Source of the DNA: Streptomyces dengpaensis
Lineage (GTDB): Bacteria > Actinomycetota > Actinomycetes > Streptomycetales > Streptomycetaceae
Direction: 5' to 3'
Assembly: GCF_002946835.1 (NCBI RefSeq)
Contig: NZ_CP026652.1
Span: 1,116,001 to 1,180,000, forward strand
DNA length: 64,000 nt
In this document: piece after piece, positions 25,613 to 33,820 of the stretch
Position numbering within the stretch: position 1 is the stretch's first letter
How the letters are laid out: each line of letters begins with the position of its first letter
The notes under the pieces: generated by a model
What the model was told of the DNA's origin: nothing
Database searches by the model: none
What the model saw: only the letters and a program-made list of their open reading frames with translations
Made by a program: the position numbers and the translations under genes

Positions 25613-26611
25613 TCAGCCTCGCGGGGCTTGCGCCGTCGAGCCCCGCACCACCAGCTCCGGCTCGAACAGCAGCTCGTCCGCCGGTACGGCCGTGCCGCCG
25701 ACCTGGGCGTTCAGCAGCTCGACCGCCGCCCTGCCCATGGCCTCGATGGGCTGGCGGACGGTGGTGAGCGGCGGCTCCGTGCAGTTCATGAACGCGGAGT
25801 CGTCGTAGCCGACGACGGAGATCTGAGACGGAACGTCACGTCCCTTGCGCCGTACGGCCCTTACGGCGCCCAGCGCGAGCGGGTCGCTGGCGCAGATGAT
25901 GCCGGTGACCCCCCGGTCGATGAGCCGGGAGGCGGCCGCGTGGCCGCCCTCGATCGAGAACATGGCGCGGGCGACACGCTCGTCCGGCAGGTCCCCGGCG
26001 AGCGCCCGCGCCGCGGCCAGCTTGCGTGCCGACGGCACATGGTCGCCGGGGCCGAGCACGAGCCCGATGCGCTCGTGGCCCAGCGAGGCCAGATGACGCC
26101 AGGCCTGCTCCACGGCCACGACGTCGTCACAGGAGACGGCCGGGAAGCCGAGGTGCTCTATGGCCGCGTTGACCAGCACCACCGGAATGTTGCGGTCCGC
26201 CAGCCGCCGGTAGTGGTCGTGCGGGGCGTCGGCCTGCGCGTACAGACCGCCAGCGAACACCACTCCGGAGACCTGCTGCTGGAGCAGCAGCTCCACATAG
26301 TCCGCCTCGGAGACGCCACCCTTGGTCTGGGTGCAGAGCACGGGGGTCAGGCCTAGCTGGGCCAGCGCCCCGCCGATCACTTCGGCGAACGCCGGGAAGA
26401 TCGGGTTCTGCAGCTCCGGCAGCACGAGGCCCACGAGCCGCGCGCGTTCGCCGCGCAGCTGCGTGGGCCGCTCGTAGCCGAGGACGTCCAGGGCGGAGAG
26501 CACCGCCTGCCGGGTGGGCTCGGAGACTCCGGGCTTGCCGTTGAGCACCCGGCTGACCGTGGCCTCGCTGACCCCGACCTTCTTCGCCACCTGAGCAAGT
26601 CGTCGCGTCAT
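25613..26611 (-). CDS. LacI-family transcriptional repressor of the sugar locus
   Basis: A 332-residue regulator from ATG 26611. The N-terminal helix-turn-helix reads RLAQVAKKVGVSEATVSRVL, followed by hinge NGKPGVSEPTRQAVL and a periplasmic-binding-like sensor domain (about 60-330) ending in the typical SVVGYDDSAF and LTTVRQP. The start lies directly beside a set of GCAAG repeats that may be its own operators. Same strand as the transport genes, it probably represses them until an oligosaccharide binds, as MalR or CebR do. Confidence 0.92.
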   Translation of the reverse strand: MTRRLAQVAKKVGVSEATVSRVLNGKPGVSEPTRQAVLSALDVLGYERPTQLRGERARLVGLVLPELQNPIFPAFAEVIGGALAQLGLTPVLCTQTKGGVSEADYVELLLQQQVSGVVFAGGLYAQADAPHDHYRRLADRNIPVVLVNAAIEHLGFPAVSCDDVVAVEQAWRHLASLGHERIGLVLGPGDHVPSARKLAAARALAGDLPDERVARAMFSIEGGHAAASRLIDRGVTGIICASDPLALGAVRAVRRKGRDVPSQISVVGYDDSAFMNCTEPPLTTVRQPIEAMGRAAVELLNAQVGGTAVPADELLFEPELVVRGSTAQAPRG

Positions 26612-26615
26612 GCAC

Positions 26616-26648
26616 GCAAGAATAGCGCAAGTAATGCAAGTCACTTGC
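26616..26648. promoter_or_regulatory. Cluster of GCAAG/CTTGC half sites before the LacI gene
   Basis: GCAAG occurs at 26616-26620, 26627-26631 and 26636-26640 and its complement CTTGC at 26644-26648, so the last two form the palindrome GCAAGtcaCTTGC. They lie just upstream of the repressor start. CTTGC-type half sites are known for streptomycete MalR. The arrangement suggests autoregulation by the adjacent LacI protein. Confidence 0.55.
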
Positions 26649-26659
26649 GTAACCGACGC

Positions 26660-27316
26660 TCAGACCGCCCGCAGTTCCGCCGCCCCGTTGCGGGTCTTGC
26701 GTGCCCTGCGCGGTCCGGCGGCCGCGCCGCGCCCCTCGCGCGGGACCAGCGTCATCCGCGTATAGCCCATGTCCTGAAGGGTCTTGGGGGTGTCGTCGAC
26801 GATCCGGCAGAGCGTGCTGCCCCAGCGCGGGTCGGGGTGCAGCAACGGGCGTACGGCGCCGTCGTGCTCGACGGCGTCCGGGCCGACCGCGCGGATCCAG
26901 TGCGGCAGTCCGTGCCGGTAGGCGGCGTCCATGATCGGGTCCTGGGCGATGTCCCGGCGGATCGACTGGAGTCCGCGGTCCTGGCCGTGCCGCTCCACGG
27001 CGGCCGCGAAGTGGGCCAGCATCGGCAGGCACCAGCTCGATTCGTGCTCGCCGAGGACGGTGCCCGCGTCCGGGTGAAACAGGACGAACCGCAGGAAGTT
27101 GTCACCCGGCATGGCCGTCGGATGCGGGCTGACGCCGTCGAAAAGTGTCTCGAACGCGGCGTTGGACAGAACGACGTCCCAGCGGTGGTCGAAGACGACG
27201 GAGGGGAACGGCACCGCCTCTAGGAGGGCGGCGTAGTCCTGGAGATACGCCTGAGCCTCGAGACTCTCGGGGACAGGTCGCGGCCGGGACCGCTGCCTTC
27301 CTGCCTGGTACGCCAT
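26660..27316 (-). CDS. MmyB-like ligand-binding domain protein without a DNA-binding domain
   Basis: A 218-residue protein. Most of it (about 20-190) matches the PAS-like ligand domain found C-terminal in MmyB-type streptomycete regulators: LEAVPFPSVVFDHRWDVVLSN and NFLRFVLFHPD are visible. The N-terminal XRE helix-turn-helix of those regulators is absent, and the C-terminus is a basic tail (RRARKTRNGAAELR). It could be an orphan sensor or a shortened regulator. It faces away from the XRE regulator at 27539, about 220 bases between them. Confidence 0.62.
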   Translation of the reverse strand: MAYQAGRQRSRPRPVPESLEAQAYLQDYAALLEAVPFPSVVFDHRWDVVLSNAAFETLFDGVSPHPTAMPGDNFLRFVLFHPDAGTVLGEHESSWCLPMLAHFAAAVERHGQDRGLQSIRRDIAQDPIMDAAYRHGLPHWIRAVGPDAVEHDGAVRPLLHPDPRWGSTLCRIVDDTPKTLQDMGYTRMTLVPREGRGAAAGPRRARKTRNGAAELRAV

Positions 27317-27426
27317 CGGGAGGTCACCCCTCTTGCCTCTGCGGCCTTCACGCGGCGCCCCGATCCTGCTGCCCCGGGCACAGGCATGTCAACTATCGTG
27401 GCATTTGGCGCCTGTTGACGGCTGAA

Positions 27427-27448
27427 TCTCGCCACAGTTGTGGCGAGA
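27427..27448. promoter_or_regulatory. Perfect palindrome in the XRE regulator promoter
   Basis: TCTCGCCACA-GT-TGTGGCGAGA: ten-base arms with a two-base centre. A TTGACG box lies just upstream (27414-27419), so the palindrome covers the spacer/-10 region of a likely promoter for the gene at 27539. It probably serves as operator for that gene's helix-turn-helix protein or for the MmyB-like neighbour. Confidence 0.55.
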
Positions 27449-27538
27449 CCTGGATGTGAGTTCGACCCAGCCGCTAGTCTCCGGGGGGTTCCTGACCTTC
27501 GTGCGCGCAACCTGTAGAGAGACGTAGGAGATCTGTCG

Positions 27539-28195
27539 GTGACGGATGGCTTCGAGGTTCCGGGCGCCACGGCGACGGTTCTGCTGCAGGCCGTCGTGGC
27601 CCGGGTCACCGCGCTCGCCGACCGGCTCGGCGTGCAGCACGCCGAGGTTTTCGACGTCCAGCGGCTGTCGGCCGAGTCCGGCGTCCCCGAACCCGTGGTG
27701 AAGGCGCTGCTGAGCGGCCGCTGTGCCGGGGAGCCCGATCTGCAGGCCCGTTTCCTGCAGCGCCTGGACCTGCTGCGCCGCACCCGGCTCAAGCCGAACG
27801 GCCGTAAGTACACCCAGCAGGAGATCGCCGACGGCGCCGGCATGTCGCGCCAGCAGGCGGGCGCCCTCATCAACGGTGACCGGCGCCCCACCATGGAGCA
27901 CTGCGACGCCATCCAGCGCTTCTTCCGGGTCCATGCCGGGTTCCTCACGGCCGAGGACTCGGAGGCGCTCGTGGGCGCGCTGCAGCGCTCGGAGCAGGAG
28001 CTCCTGCAGCGACTCGCCGACCGCGAGCGTGCGGCGGCCTCGGTCGCGGACGACCCGCTGGAGCGGCTGCTCCTGGACCACGGCGTCCGCGGAATCGCCT
28101 GGCGGGCCGCGCAGTTGCCCACCGACCAGCACCGGGACAAGGTCACCGAATGGCTGGACATGCTCCTGGAGAGCGTCAAGCGGCCCGATTCGTGA
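27539..28195 (+). CDS. XRE-type helix-turn-helix regulator
   Basis: A 218-residue protein starting at GTG 27539 after TAGGAGA. The helix-turn-helix lies at about residues 80-120 (YTQQEIADGAGMSRQQAGAL, then INGDRRP) and is followed by a helical C-terminal half of unknown role. The next gene is an ImmA/IrrE metallopeptidase 14 bases on, a pairing in which the peptidase commonly cleaves or modulates the XRE repressor. It probably controls its own four-gene set through the palindrome at 27427. Confidence 0.8.
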   Translation: MTDGFEVPGATATVLLQAVVARVTALADRLGVQHAEVFDVQRLSAESGVPEPVVKALLSGRCAGEPDLQARFLQRLDLLRRTRLKPNGRKYTQQEIADGAGMSRQQAGALINGDRRPTMEHCDAIQRFFRVHAGFLTAEDSEALVGALQRSEQELLQRLADRERAAASVADDPLERLLLDHGVRGIAWRAAQLPTDQHRDKVTEWLDMLLESVKRPDS

Positions 28196-28209
28196 GCCGG
28201 GGGAGAGCT

Positions 28210-28758
28210 GTGGGCATCGGAAGGGAAATGCGCCGCCTGTGCGGCGAGTTGGTCGCGGAGCTCTCGCTCCCGGCACCGGCGGAACCCGCCGAGCTGTACG
28301 CGGCGCTGTGCGACGCGATGAGCAGACGCCGCGGCCGTCCCGTCCAGTTCCGTACGGCCCCGTTCCCGCCCGGCACCGCCAGCGGGCTGTGGCTCGACAT
28401 GGCCGAGCAGGACCTCGTCGTCATCGAGGAACGCACCGCGCCCGACCACCAGTTGGTGATCCTCGGCCACGAGCTGTGGCACATGAAGGCCGGGCACTGC
28501 GGCCACGACGTCGAGGGCGCGGCCGTCGCGGCCCGCTTACTCAGCGACAGCGCGGATCTGCAGGCGACCGTCCTGAAGGTGGCCGCGCGCACCCGCTTCG
28601 ACCTCGCCGACGAGAAGGACGCCGAGAGCTTCGGGCTGCTGCTCGCCAGCAAGTGCCGGACGTGGCTGGCCGGTTCGTCGCTGCGCGGCCCCGTGCAGCG
28701 CGACGGTCTGGCCGGCCGTATCGAGGCATCGCTGGGCTATCGCGGACCGCAGGGCTGA
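28210..28758 (+). CDS. ImmA/IrrE-family metallopeptidase
   Basis: About 182 residues with the zinc motif HELWHMKAGH (HExxH, about residue 94) and a downstream Glu-containing segment EKDAESFGLLLASK which may give the third ligand. ImmA/IrrE proteases act with XRE repressors in phage, ICE and stress switches. GTG 28210 has GGGGAG at seven bases; an overlapping GTG at 28192 is an alternative. The gene contains a rare TTA leucine codon (28537-28539), so its production may depend on bldA and be tied to development. Confidence 0.8.
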   Translation: MGIGREMRRLCGELVAELSLPAPAEPAELYAALCDAMSRRRGRPVQFRTAPFPPGTASGLWLDMAEQDLVVIEERTAPDHQLVILGHELWHMKAGHCGHDVEGAAVAARLLSDSADLQATVLKVAARTRFDLADEKDAESFGLLLASKCRTWLAGSSLRGPVQRDGLAGRIEASLGYRGPQG

Positions 28759-28771
28759 GGCACCCCCGTAC

Positions 28772-29992
28772 ATGGATGGGTCCAGCTACTACATTCCCGC
28801 CGTCGTCATGGGCGCCGCCATCGCCTTCAAGGGTCCCGCCCTGATCCGCGGCTGGCGCGATCCGCTGCTGCGGTCGGTGGGCGTGCTCCTGGCGCTGGCC
28901 GGCCTGGTGTTCCTCTTCGCGGCCCCGCCGACCATCGCCGAGGTCAACGTACTCACCGGGGTTCCCAACATCTCGGCGCCCCTGGTCTATTGCCTGCTCA
29001 GTGCCTACAGCGCGTCCTGTCTCGCGCTGATCATCAACTGGCGCGGCGGGCCGCCGGAGGTGACCCGCAGGCTCTCGCGCCGCTGGACGGCCGTGTACAG
29101 CGTGGTGGCTGTGGCGCTGATGGTGCTGTTCGCCCTGGGGGACGCCCCCGAGGAGCGGCTGCGGGACTTCGACACCCACTACGCCAACACTCCGTACACA
29201 CGCGAGATGATCGTGCTCTACCTCGCGTCGCTCACCGTCGCGGGCGTCGCGATGAACGTCATGTGCTGGCGCTGGGCGATCCAGGTGCACGGCTGGCTGC
29301 GCGCCGGACTGGTGATCATCGCGTTGGGGTCGTTGTTCAACATCCCTTATTCGGCGGCCAAGTTCACCGCCGTGGCGGCCCGCTGGAACGGCGGGAACCT
29401 GGACGGCCTGAGCACCGACGTGGCGCCCGTGCTGGCCTCCGTCGGGGCCCAGATCACGGCGGTCGGCTTCTGTCTCCCGCTGGCCTGCCGCAGCATCGGG
29501 GACAGCTGGACGACCTGGTCGACGTACCGCCGGCTCGGGCCGCTGTGGCGTGAGCTGAAGCCGGTCTCCGTGCACGAGGACCGGGTGGTGCGGATCTCCT
29601 GGTGGTCCCCCGCCGAACTCCAGGTGACCCAGCGGGAGTCCGACATCCACGACGGCATGCTCAGCCTGTACCCCTACTTCGACTCCGAGGTGCGCTCCCA
29701 TGCCTACGGCGCGGCCCTGGCGGCGGGCTCGCCGCCCGGCCAGGCGCAGGCCGAGGCGGACGCGGCGATGGTGACGGCGGCGGTGCGGGCCAGAGCCGCC
29801 GACCCGGAAGGCAGGGTCATCAGCTCGGCAGAGGCGGGCACCGCCCCGGCAGGATCGGCGTCCGCGTACACCGAGGGTCCACGCGACCTCGTGCGGATGT
29901 CCATCGCCCTGCGTCAGTCCCCCGTCGTCGCGGCCGCCCGAGAGCAGGCCACGACCAGGTCAGAGAGCGACTTCCATGAACGAACCAGCTAG
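28772..29992 (+). CDS. Multi-pass membrane protein of the MAB_1171c family
   Basis: A 406-residue protein. Hydrophobic segments fill about residues 5-240 (roughly seven helices), followed by a soluble tail rich in Ala and acidic residues (WWSPAELQVTQRESDIHDGM). This pattern fits the actinobacterial MAB_1171c 'putative transporter' family, often found with XRE/ImmA genes and a monooxygenase as here. No transport function is established. It starts 14 bases after the peptidase stop and overlaps the next gene by 17 bases, indicating one operon. Confidence 0.65.
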   Translation: MDGSSYYIPAVVMGAAIAFKGPALIRGWRDPLLRSVGVLLALAGLVFLFAAPPTIAEVNVLTGVPNISAPLVYCLLSAYSASCLALIINWRGGPPEVTRRLSRRWTAVYSVVAVALMVLFALGDAPEERLRDFDTHYANTPYTREMIVLYLASLTVAGVAMNVMCWRWAIQVHGWLRAGLVIIALGSLFNIPYSAAKFTAVAARWNGGNLDGLSTDVAPVLASVGAQITAVGFCLPLACRSIGDSWTTWSTYRRLGPLWRELKPVSVHEDRVVRISWWSPAELQVTQRESDIHDGMLSLYPYFDSEVRSHAYGAALAAGSPPGQAQAEADAAMVTAAVRARAADPEGRVISSAEAGTAPAGSASAYTEGPRDLVRMSIALRQSPVVAAAREQATTRSESDFHERTS

Positions 29993-31391
29993 TGCCGCTT
30001 CCCGTCGGGCCGTCGTCGTGGGCGCAGGTCTGGCCGGCCTGCTGGCCGCCGCGGCGCTGCACGAGTACGCCGACGTCACCGTCGTCGAGCGCGACGCGCT
30101 GCCGGACGGGCCCGAACCGCGCAAGGGCCTGCCGCAGGCCCGCCACGCCCATCTGCTGTGGTCGGGTGGCGCCCGCGCGATGGAGGAGCTGCTGCCCGGC
30201 GTGACCGACGCCTCGCTGGCCGCGGGCGCCCGGCGCATTCCGCTGCCGACCGGACTGGTGTCCATGTCGGCGCAGGGCTGGCTGCGGCGTTTCCCCGAGA
30301 TGCAGTTCATGATCGCGTGCAGCCGGGACCTGCTCGACTCGGTCGTACGCGCACAGCTCGCCCAGCGGGAACGGATCACCCTTCTGCAGCGCACCGAGCT
30401 CCTCGGCCTGGAAGGCGATGCCTCCCGGGTGACGGGAGCGCGGATCCGGACCTCCGGGGGCGAGGAGCGCGTCCTGGAGGCCGATCTGGTCGTGGACGCC
30501 TCGGGGCGCGGCTCACGCGCGAGTGCCTGGCTGGAGGCGCTGGGCGTCACCGAGGCGCCGATGGACGAGGTCGACTCCGGACTCGCGTACGCCAGCCGGA
30601 TCTTCCGCGCGCCCGCGGGCACGGCGGACTTCCCGGTGGTCAACGTCCAGCCGGACGCCGCGCAGCCGGTTCCCGGCCAGTCCTCGACGATCGTGCCCAT
30701 CGAGGGCGGGCGCTGGCTGGTGACGCTGTCCGGCACCCGCGGCGGCCAGCCGACCGACTCCGCCGAGGAGTTCGCGGCGTTCGCGCGCGGCGTCAGGCAT
30801 CCGGTCGTGGGCGAGCTGATCGCGGACGCGGAGCCGTTGACGGAGGTGGTGCTCTCCCGCAGCACGGTCAACAGGCGGCGCTTCTTCGAGAAGGTGAAGG
30901 ACTGGCCCGAGGGGTTCGTCGTGCTCGGCGACGCCGTCGCCACGTACAACCCGGTCTACGGGCACGGCATGTCGGTGGCCGCGCAGGGCGCCGTGGCACT
31001 GCGCGGCCTGGTGGCCGAGCACGGGCCGGCGGCGCCGGGGCTGGCGCGGTCGGTGCAGCGTGCCGTGTCCCGTCCGGTGTCGACCGCCTGGGAACTGGCC
31101 ACGAGCACGGACATCCGTTACCCCGGCGCGATCGGCAAGCAGCCCGGGGCCGCGCAGAATCTGCTCGGCCGCTATGTGAACCGGCTGATGCTGACCGCGA
31201 CCGGACGTCCGCTGGTCACTCAGGCGCTGTTCAGCGCGATGACGCTGTCCGGCCCGCTCCCGGCCCTCTTCAAGCCGGAGATCGCCCTGGCGGTCCTGCG
31301 CGGCCCACGGCTTCCTGCCCTGGCCGAGCCGCCGTTCACGGAGCAGGAACGTGAGGCGGTCGGCGCGGCCGAGTCACCCACCCCGAGCTGA
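29976..31391 (+). CDS. FAD-dependent monooxygenase/oxidoreductase
   Basis: A 471-residue flavoprotein. The Rossmann motif is VVVGAGLAGLLAAAAL near the N-terminus, then the NADP/flavin motif VDASGRGSRASAWL near residue 175 and GDAVATYNPVYGHGMSVAAQ near 315, the standard three sites of the phenol-hydroxylase/squalene-epoxidase-like group. A helical C-terminal part follows. It is the last gene of the XRE/ImmA/MAB_1171c set and overlaps the membrane gene. Its substrate is unknown; a lipid or small signal molecule is possible. Confidence 0.8.
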   Translation: MNEPASAASRRAVVVGAGLAGLLAAAALHEYADVTVVERDALPDGPEPRKGLPQARHAHLLWSGGARAMEELLPGVTDASLAAGARRIPLPTGLVSMSAQGWLRRFPEMQFMIACSRDLLDSVVRAQLAQRERITLLQRTELLGLEGDASRVTGARIRTSGGEERVLEADLVVDASGRGSRASAWLEALGVTEAPMDEVDSGLAYASRIFRAPAGTADFPVVNVQPDAAQPVPGQSSTIVPIEGGRWLVTLSGTRGGQPTDSAEEFAAFARGVRHPVVGELIADAEPLTEVVLSRSTVNRRRFFEKVKDWPEGFVVLGDAVATYNPVYGHGMSVAAQGAVALRGLVAEHGPAAPGLARSVQRAVSRPVSTAWELATSTDIRYPGAIGKQPGAAQNLLGRYVNRLMLTATGRPLVTQALFSAMTLSGPLPALFKPEIALAVLRGPRLPALAEPPFTEQEREAVGAAESPTPS

Positions 31392-31430
31392 CCTCGCGAA
31401 CCGGCGGGGGGTGAGCGGGCGTCAGGTCGC

Positions 31431-31539
31431 CTGCGTTCGCTCGCCTCTCCGGGTTTCGTCGCGCTGCGTTCGCTCGCCTCTCCGGGTTTCGTCGCGCTGC
31501 GTTCGCTCGCCTCTCCGGGTTTCGTCGCGCTGCGTTCGC
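31431..31539. repeat. 33-base tandem repeat, three full copies plus a partial
   Basis: The unit begins CTGCGTTCGCTCGCCTCTCC and continues GGGTTTCGTCGCG. Copies start at 31431, 31464, 31497 and (partial, 10 bases) 31530, and are essentially identical. The period is a multiple of three but no convincing protein spans it. There are no spacers, so it is not CRISPR. It lies in a 360-base gap between the FAD enzyme and a small gene; the rest of the gap holds the hairpin at 31578. Confidence 0.85.
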
Positions 31540-31577
31540 CCACCCTCCCATGGTCACGTCACCGCAGCGCATGCTCG

Positions 31578-31616
31578 CCTCGCGCAAGTCCCGTTCCACA
31601 AGGGATTTCCGCGAGG
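31578..31616. terminator. Imperfect 15-base hairpin in the gap after the tandem repeat
   Basis: CCTCGCGCAAGTCCC (31578-31592) pairs with GGGATTTCCGCGAGG (31602-31616) with two mismatches and a nine-base loop. It may terminate the FAD operon or be part of a mobile repeat. Confidence 0.5.
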
Positions 31617-31752
31617 TTGCGCCTCCGCTGAGCGGGCGAACCTCCGCGTACCGAAACGGGATTGTCAGTGGCGGACGGCAAGCTGGAGTGACGCACCGCC
31701 ATGTGCCGCTGTGCCGCTTACGGCCAGCCGACCGACCCGGGAGAGCCGTCCG

Positions 31753-31989
31753 ATGCCCACCGCCGTACTGACCGACCACGAACGCGCCGCCGTGCAGGCC
31801 TACCTCCGTCTCCTGCAGAGCGTACGAGCCGCCTTCGACAGCCCGCCGGACCGGCGCCGACCATCCGTGGTGCCGCCCTCCGCGCTGGCCGAGGCGGAGC
31901 GGGCGCTGGCGGCGGCCGGGCTCGCGGGAAACGAGGAGGCGTTCTTCCGGCTGCTGCAGGCCTGGTGCCCTCCGCCGCCTCAGGTGTGA
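31753..31989 (+). CDS. Small hypothetical protein, 78 residues
   Basis: ATG 31753 follows GGGAGAG. The 78 residues are Ala/Leu-rich and predicted helical (ERAAVQAYLRLLQSVRAAF, later ALAEAERALAAAGLAG), with a short Pro-rich end. No known domain. It converges on, and overlaps by 10 bases, the phosphopantetheinyl transferase gene. Codon use is typical of the host, so it is probably real; function unknown. Confidence 0.55.
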   Translation: MPTAVLTDHERAAVQAYLRLLQSVRAAFDSPPDRRRPSVVPPSALAEAERALAAAGLAGNEEAFFRLLQAWCPPPPQV

Positions 31990-32663
31990 GGCACGACGAC
32001 CACGGTGGCGACCAGACCTCGCTGGACGGTCCAGCGCCCGTCGAAGGCCCCGACGCGCTCGCCGTCCACCAGCGGGCCCGGTACGAGAAGTTGGGCGCGG
32101 AACCGCCCTGACAGGGCGGGGCCGCCGGCCGGGCCGGGGACGATGTCGATGTCCGCCTCGGAGAAGTCCAGCCACTGCGCGGTGAGCGGGAACCACGCCT
32201 TGTAGACCGACTCCTTGGCGCTGAACAGCAGCCGGTCCCAGTGGACGGAGGGGATCTCGGCGCCGAGCCGGTCGAGGCGGCTCACCTCCGTGGGCAGGGC
32301 CACGGCCTCGAGGACCCCCTCCGGAAGCGCCAGGTGGGGTTCGGCGTCTATGCCGAGCGAGACCAGATCGGTGGCGCGGGCGAGCGCGGCGGCGCTGTAG
32401 CCCTCGCAGTGCGTCATGCTGCCGATCAGGCCCGCAGGCCAGAGCGGTGCTCCGCGCTCGCCCGGCAGAATGGGCCCCGGGGGCACGCCGAGCTTCTCCA
32501 TGGCGCGCCGGGCGCAGAAGCGCACGGTCGTGAACTCGCGGCGCCGCTTCTCCACGGCCCGGGTCAGGAGCGCCTGCTCCTCGGGGTACAGGGTCGCGCC
32601 GGCCACCCCGTCGTCACCGTAGGTCTCCACGGCCACGACCGACTCCGGGAGCAGCTCCTCCAT
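31980..32663 (-). CDS. 4'-phosphopantetheinyl transferase (Sfp/EntD type)
   Basis: A 227-residue enzyme that loads CoA-derived phosphopantetheine onto carrier proteins of polyketide and peptide synthases. Motifs are RRREFTTVRFCARRAM near residue 36, the conserved GSMTHCEGY, then the magnesium-binding GIDAEPH near 106 and FSAKESVYKAW near 155. The start ATG 32663 lies inside the metallophosphoesterase gene, giving a 50-base overlap that suggests translational coupling. No carrier-protein genes are nearby, so it probably serves clusters elsewhere in the genome. Confidence 0.92.
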   Translation of the reverse strand: MEELLPESVVAVETYGDDGVAGATLYPEEQALLTRAVEKRRREFTTVRFCARRAMEKLGVPPGPILPGERGAPLWPAGLIGSMTHCEGYSAAALARATDLVSLGIDAEPHLALPEGVLEAVALPTEVSRLDRLGAEIPSVHWDRLLFSAKESVYKAWFPLTAQWLDFSEADIDIVPGPAGGPALSGRFRAQLLVPGPLVDGERVGAFDGRWTVQRGLVATVVVVPHT

Positions 32664-33531
32664 CACCGGCTTTGACCTCCATCGGCAGAATGCGGCGCAG
32701 CGTGGCCGGCGGTCCCGGACGCAGACGCCATTCCCGGGGGTAGCCGACCGACACCTCTTCGAAGCGGACCCCCTCGTGCCAGGTGGTCCGCGGGATGTGG
32801 AGATGACCGTAGACCATGGCCTCGGCACGGAACCTGCGGTGCCAGTCGGCGGTCAGCCGGGTGCCGCACCACATCGCGAACTCGGGGTAGCGCAGGACGT
32901 CCGTCGGATGGCGGTCCAGCGGGTAGTGGTTGACCGGAATCGTGGGCAGATCGTCCGGCAGCTCGGCGAGCCTGCGCTCGGTCTCGGCGACCCGGGCCCG
33001 GCACCAGGCCTCGCGGCTCGGGTAGGGGTCGGGGTGGAGCACATGCTCGTCGGTGCAGATCACTCCGGTGCCCTGGGCGTAGGCCATCCCCTGTTCCTTG
33101 GTCGCGCAGCCCTGCGGCAGGAACGAGTAGTCGTAGAGCAGGAAGAGCGGCGTGACGACCGCGGGGCCGCCCGGCCCCTCCCAGACGGGGTACGGGTCCT
33201 CGGGGGTGATGACGCCCAACTCCCGGCACACGGCGACCAGATGCTCGTAACGGGCGACGCCGCGCAGCTGCACCGGGTCCTTGGGGTGCGTCCACAGCTC
33301 GTGGTTGCCGGGCACCCAGATCACCTTGCGGAAGCGTCCGCTGAGCGTTTCCAGGGCCCAGCGGATGTCGGCGACGACCTCCCCGACGTCACCGGCCACC
33401 AGGAGCCAGTCGTCGTCCGACTCGGGGCGCATCTTCTCGACGAGGGCGCGATTCTCGTCGTATCCGATGTGCAGATCGCTGATGGCCAGCAGGTTTCCGT
33501 GACCGCCGTCTGTCGACCGCACCCGTGACAC
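32614..33531 (-). CDS. Metallophosphoesterase (calcineurin-like)
   Basis: About 305 residues. The dinuclear metal motifs are LLAISDLHIGY near the N-terminus, VAGDVGEV, WVPGNHELW, a His in VNHYPLD and the C-terminal VYGHLHIPR. The start is uncertain: GTG 33531 and GTG 33522 are both plausible, and ATG 33567 would add 12 residues. It overlaps the PPTase gene by 50 bases. This pairing suggests the phosphoesterase handles CoA-related or 3',5'-ADP-like by-products, but that is only inference. Confidence 0.85.
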   Translation of the reverse strand: MSRVRSTDGGHGNLLAISDLHIGYDENRALVEKMRPESDDDWLLVAGDVGEVVADIRWALETLSGRFRKVIWVPGNHELWTHPKDPVQLRGVARYEHLVAVCRELGVITPEDPYPVWEGPGGPAVVTPLFLLYDYSFLPQGCATKEQGMAYAQGTGVICTDEHVLHPDPYPSREAWCRARVAETERRLAELPDDLPTIPVNHYPLDRHPTDVLRYPEFAMWCGTRLTADWHRRFRAEAMVYGHLHIPRTTWHEGVRFEEVSVGYPREWRLRPGPPATLRRILPMEVKAGDGGAAPGVGRGRGDLR

Positions 33532-33820
33532 CCCCGAAGAAGACGAATGGAATCCACAAGAACACATCCGCGCCCCGGGGGACAAGAACGGCCCGCGCCA
33601 TTGATCAGGTCGGGGGATGCGCGGCGACGCGGAAGGGTGGGCGGGAATCCAGCAATCCGTAACACGCTCGTAGCAGCGCATTCGCCACGCGCCCCCTATG
33701 ATCGCCCCAACACGGCCGCTTCGAACCTTCGTTGGCGTACGGCGGCTCGGTGTTCCTCCCTCCCCCCTGGCCGGGCACGGCCTGCTCCGCCGTGCCCGCG
33801 AACTGTGAAAGGCGGCCTGC

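Noticed and set aside
31431..31539. Regular repeats as a possible CRISPR array
   Set aside because: Copies are directly adjacent with no unique spacers and there are no cas genes.
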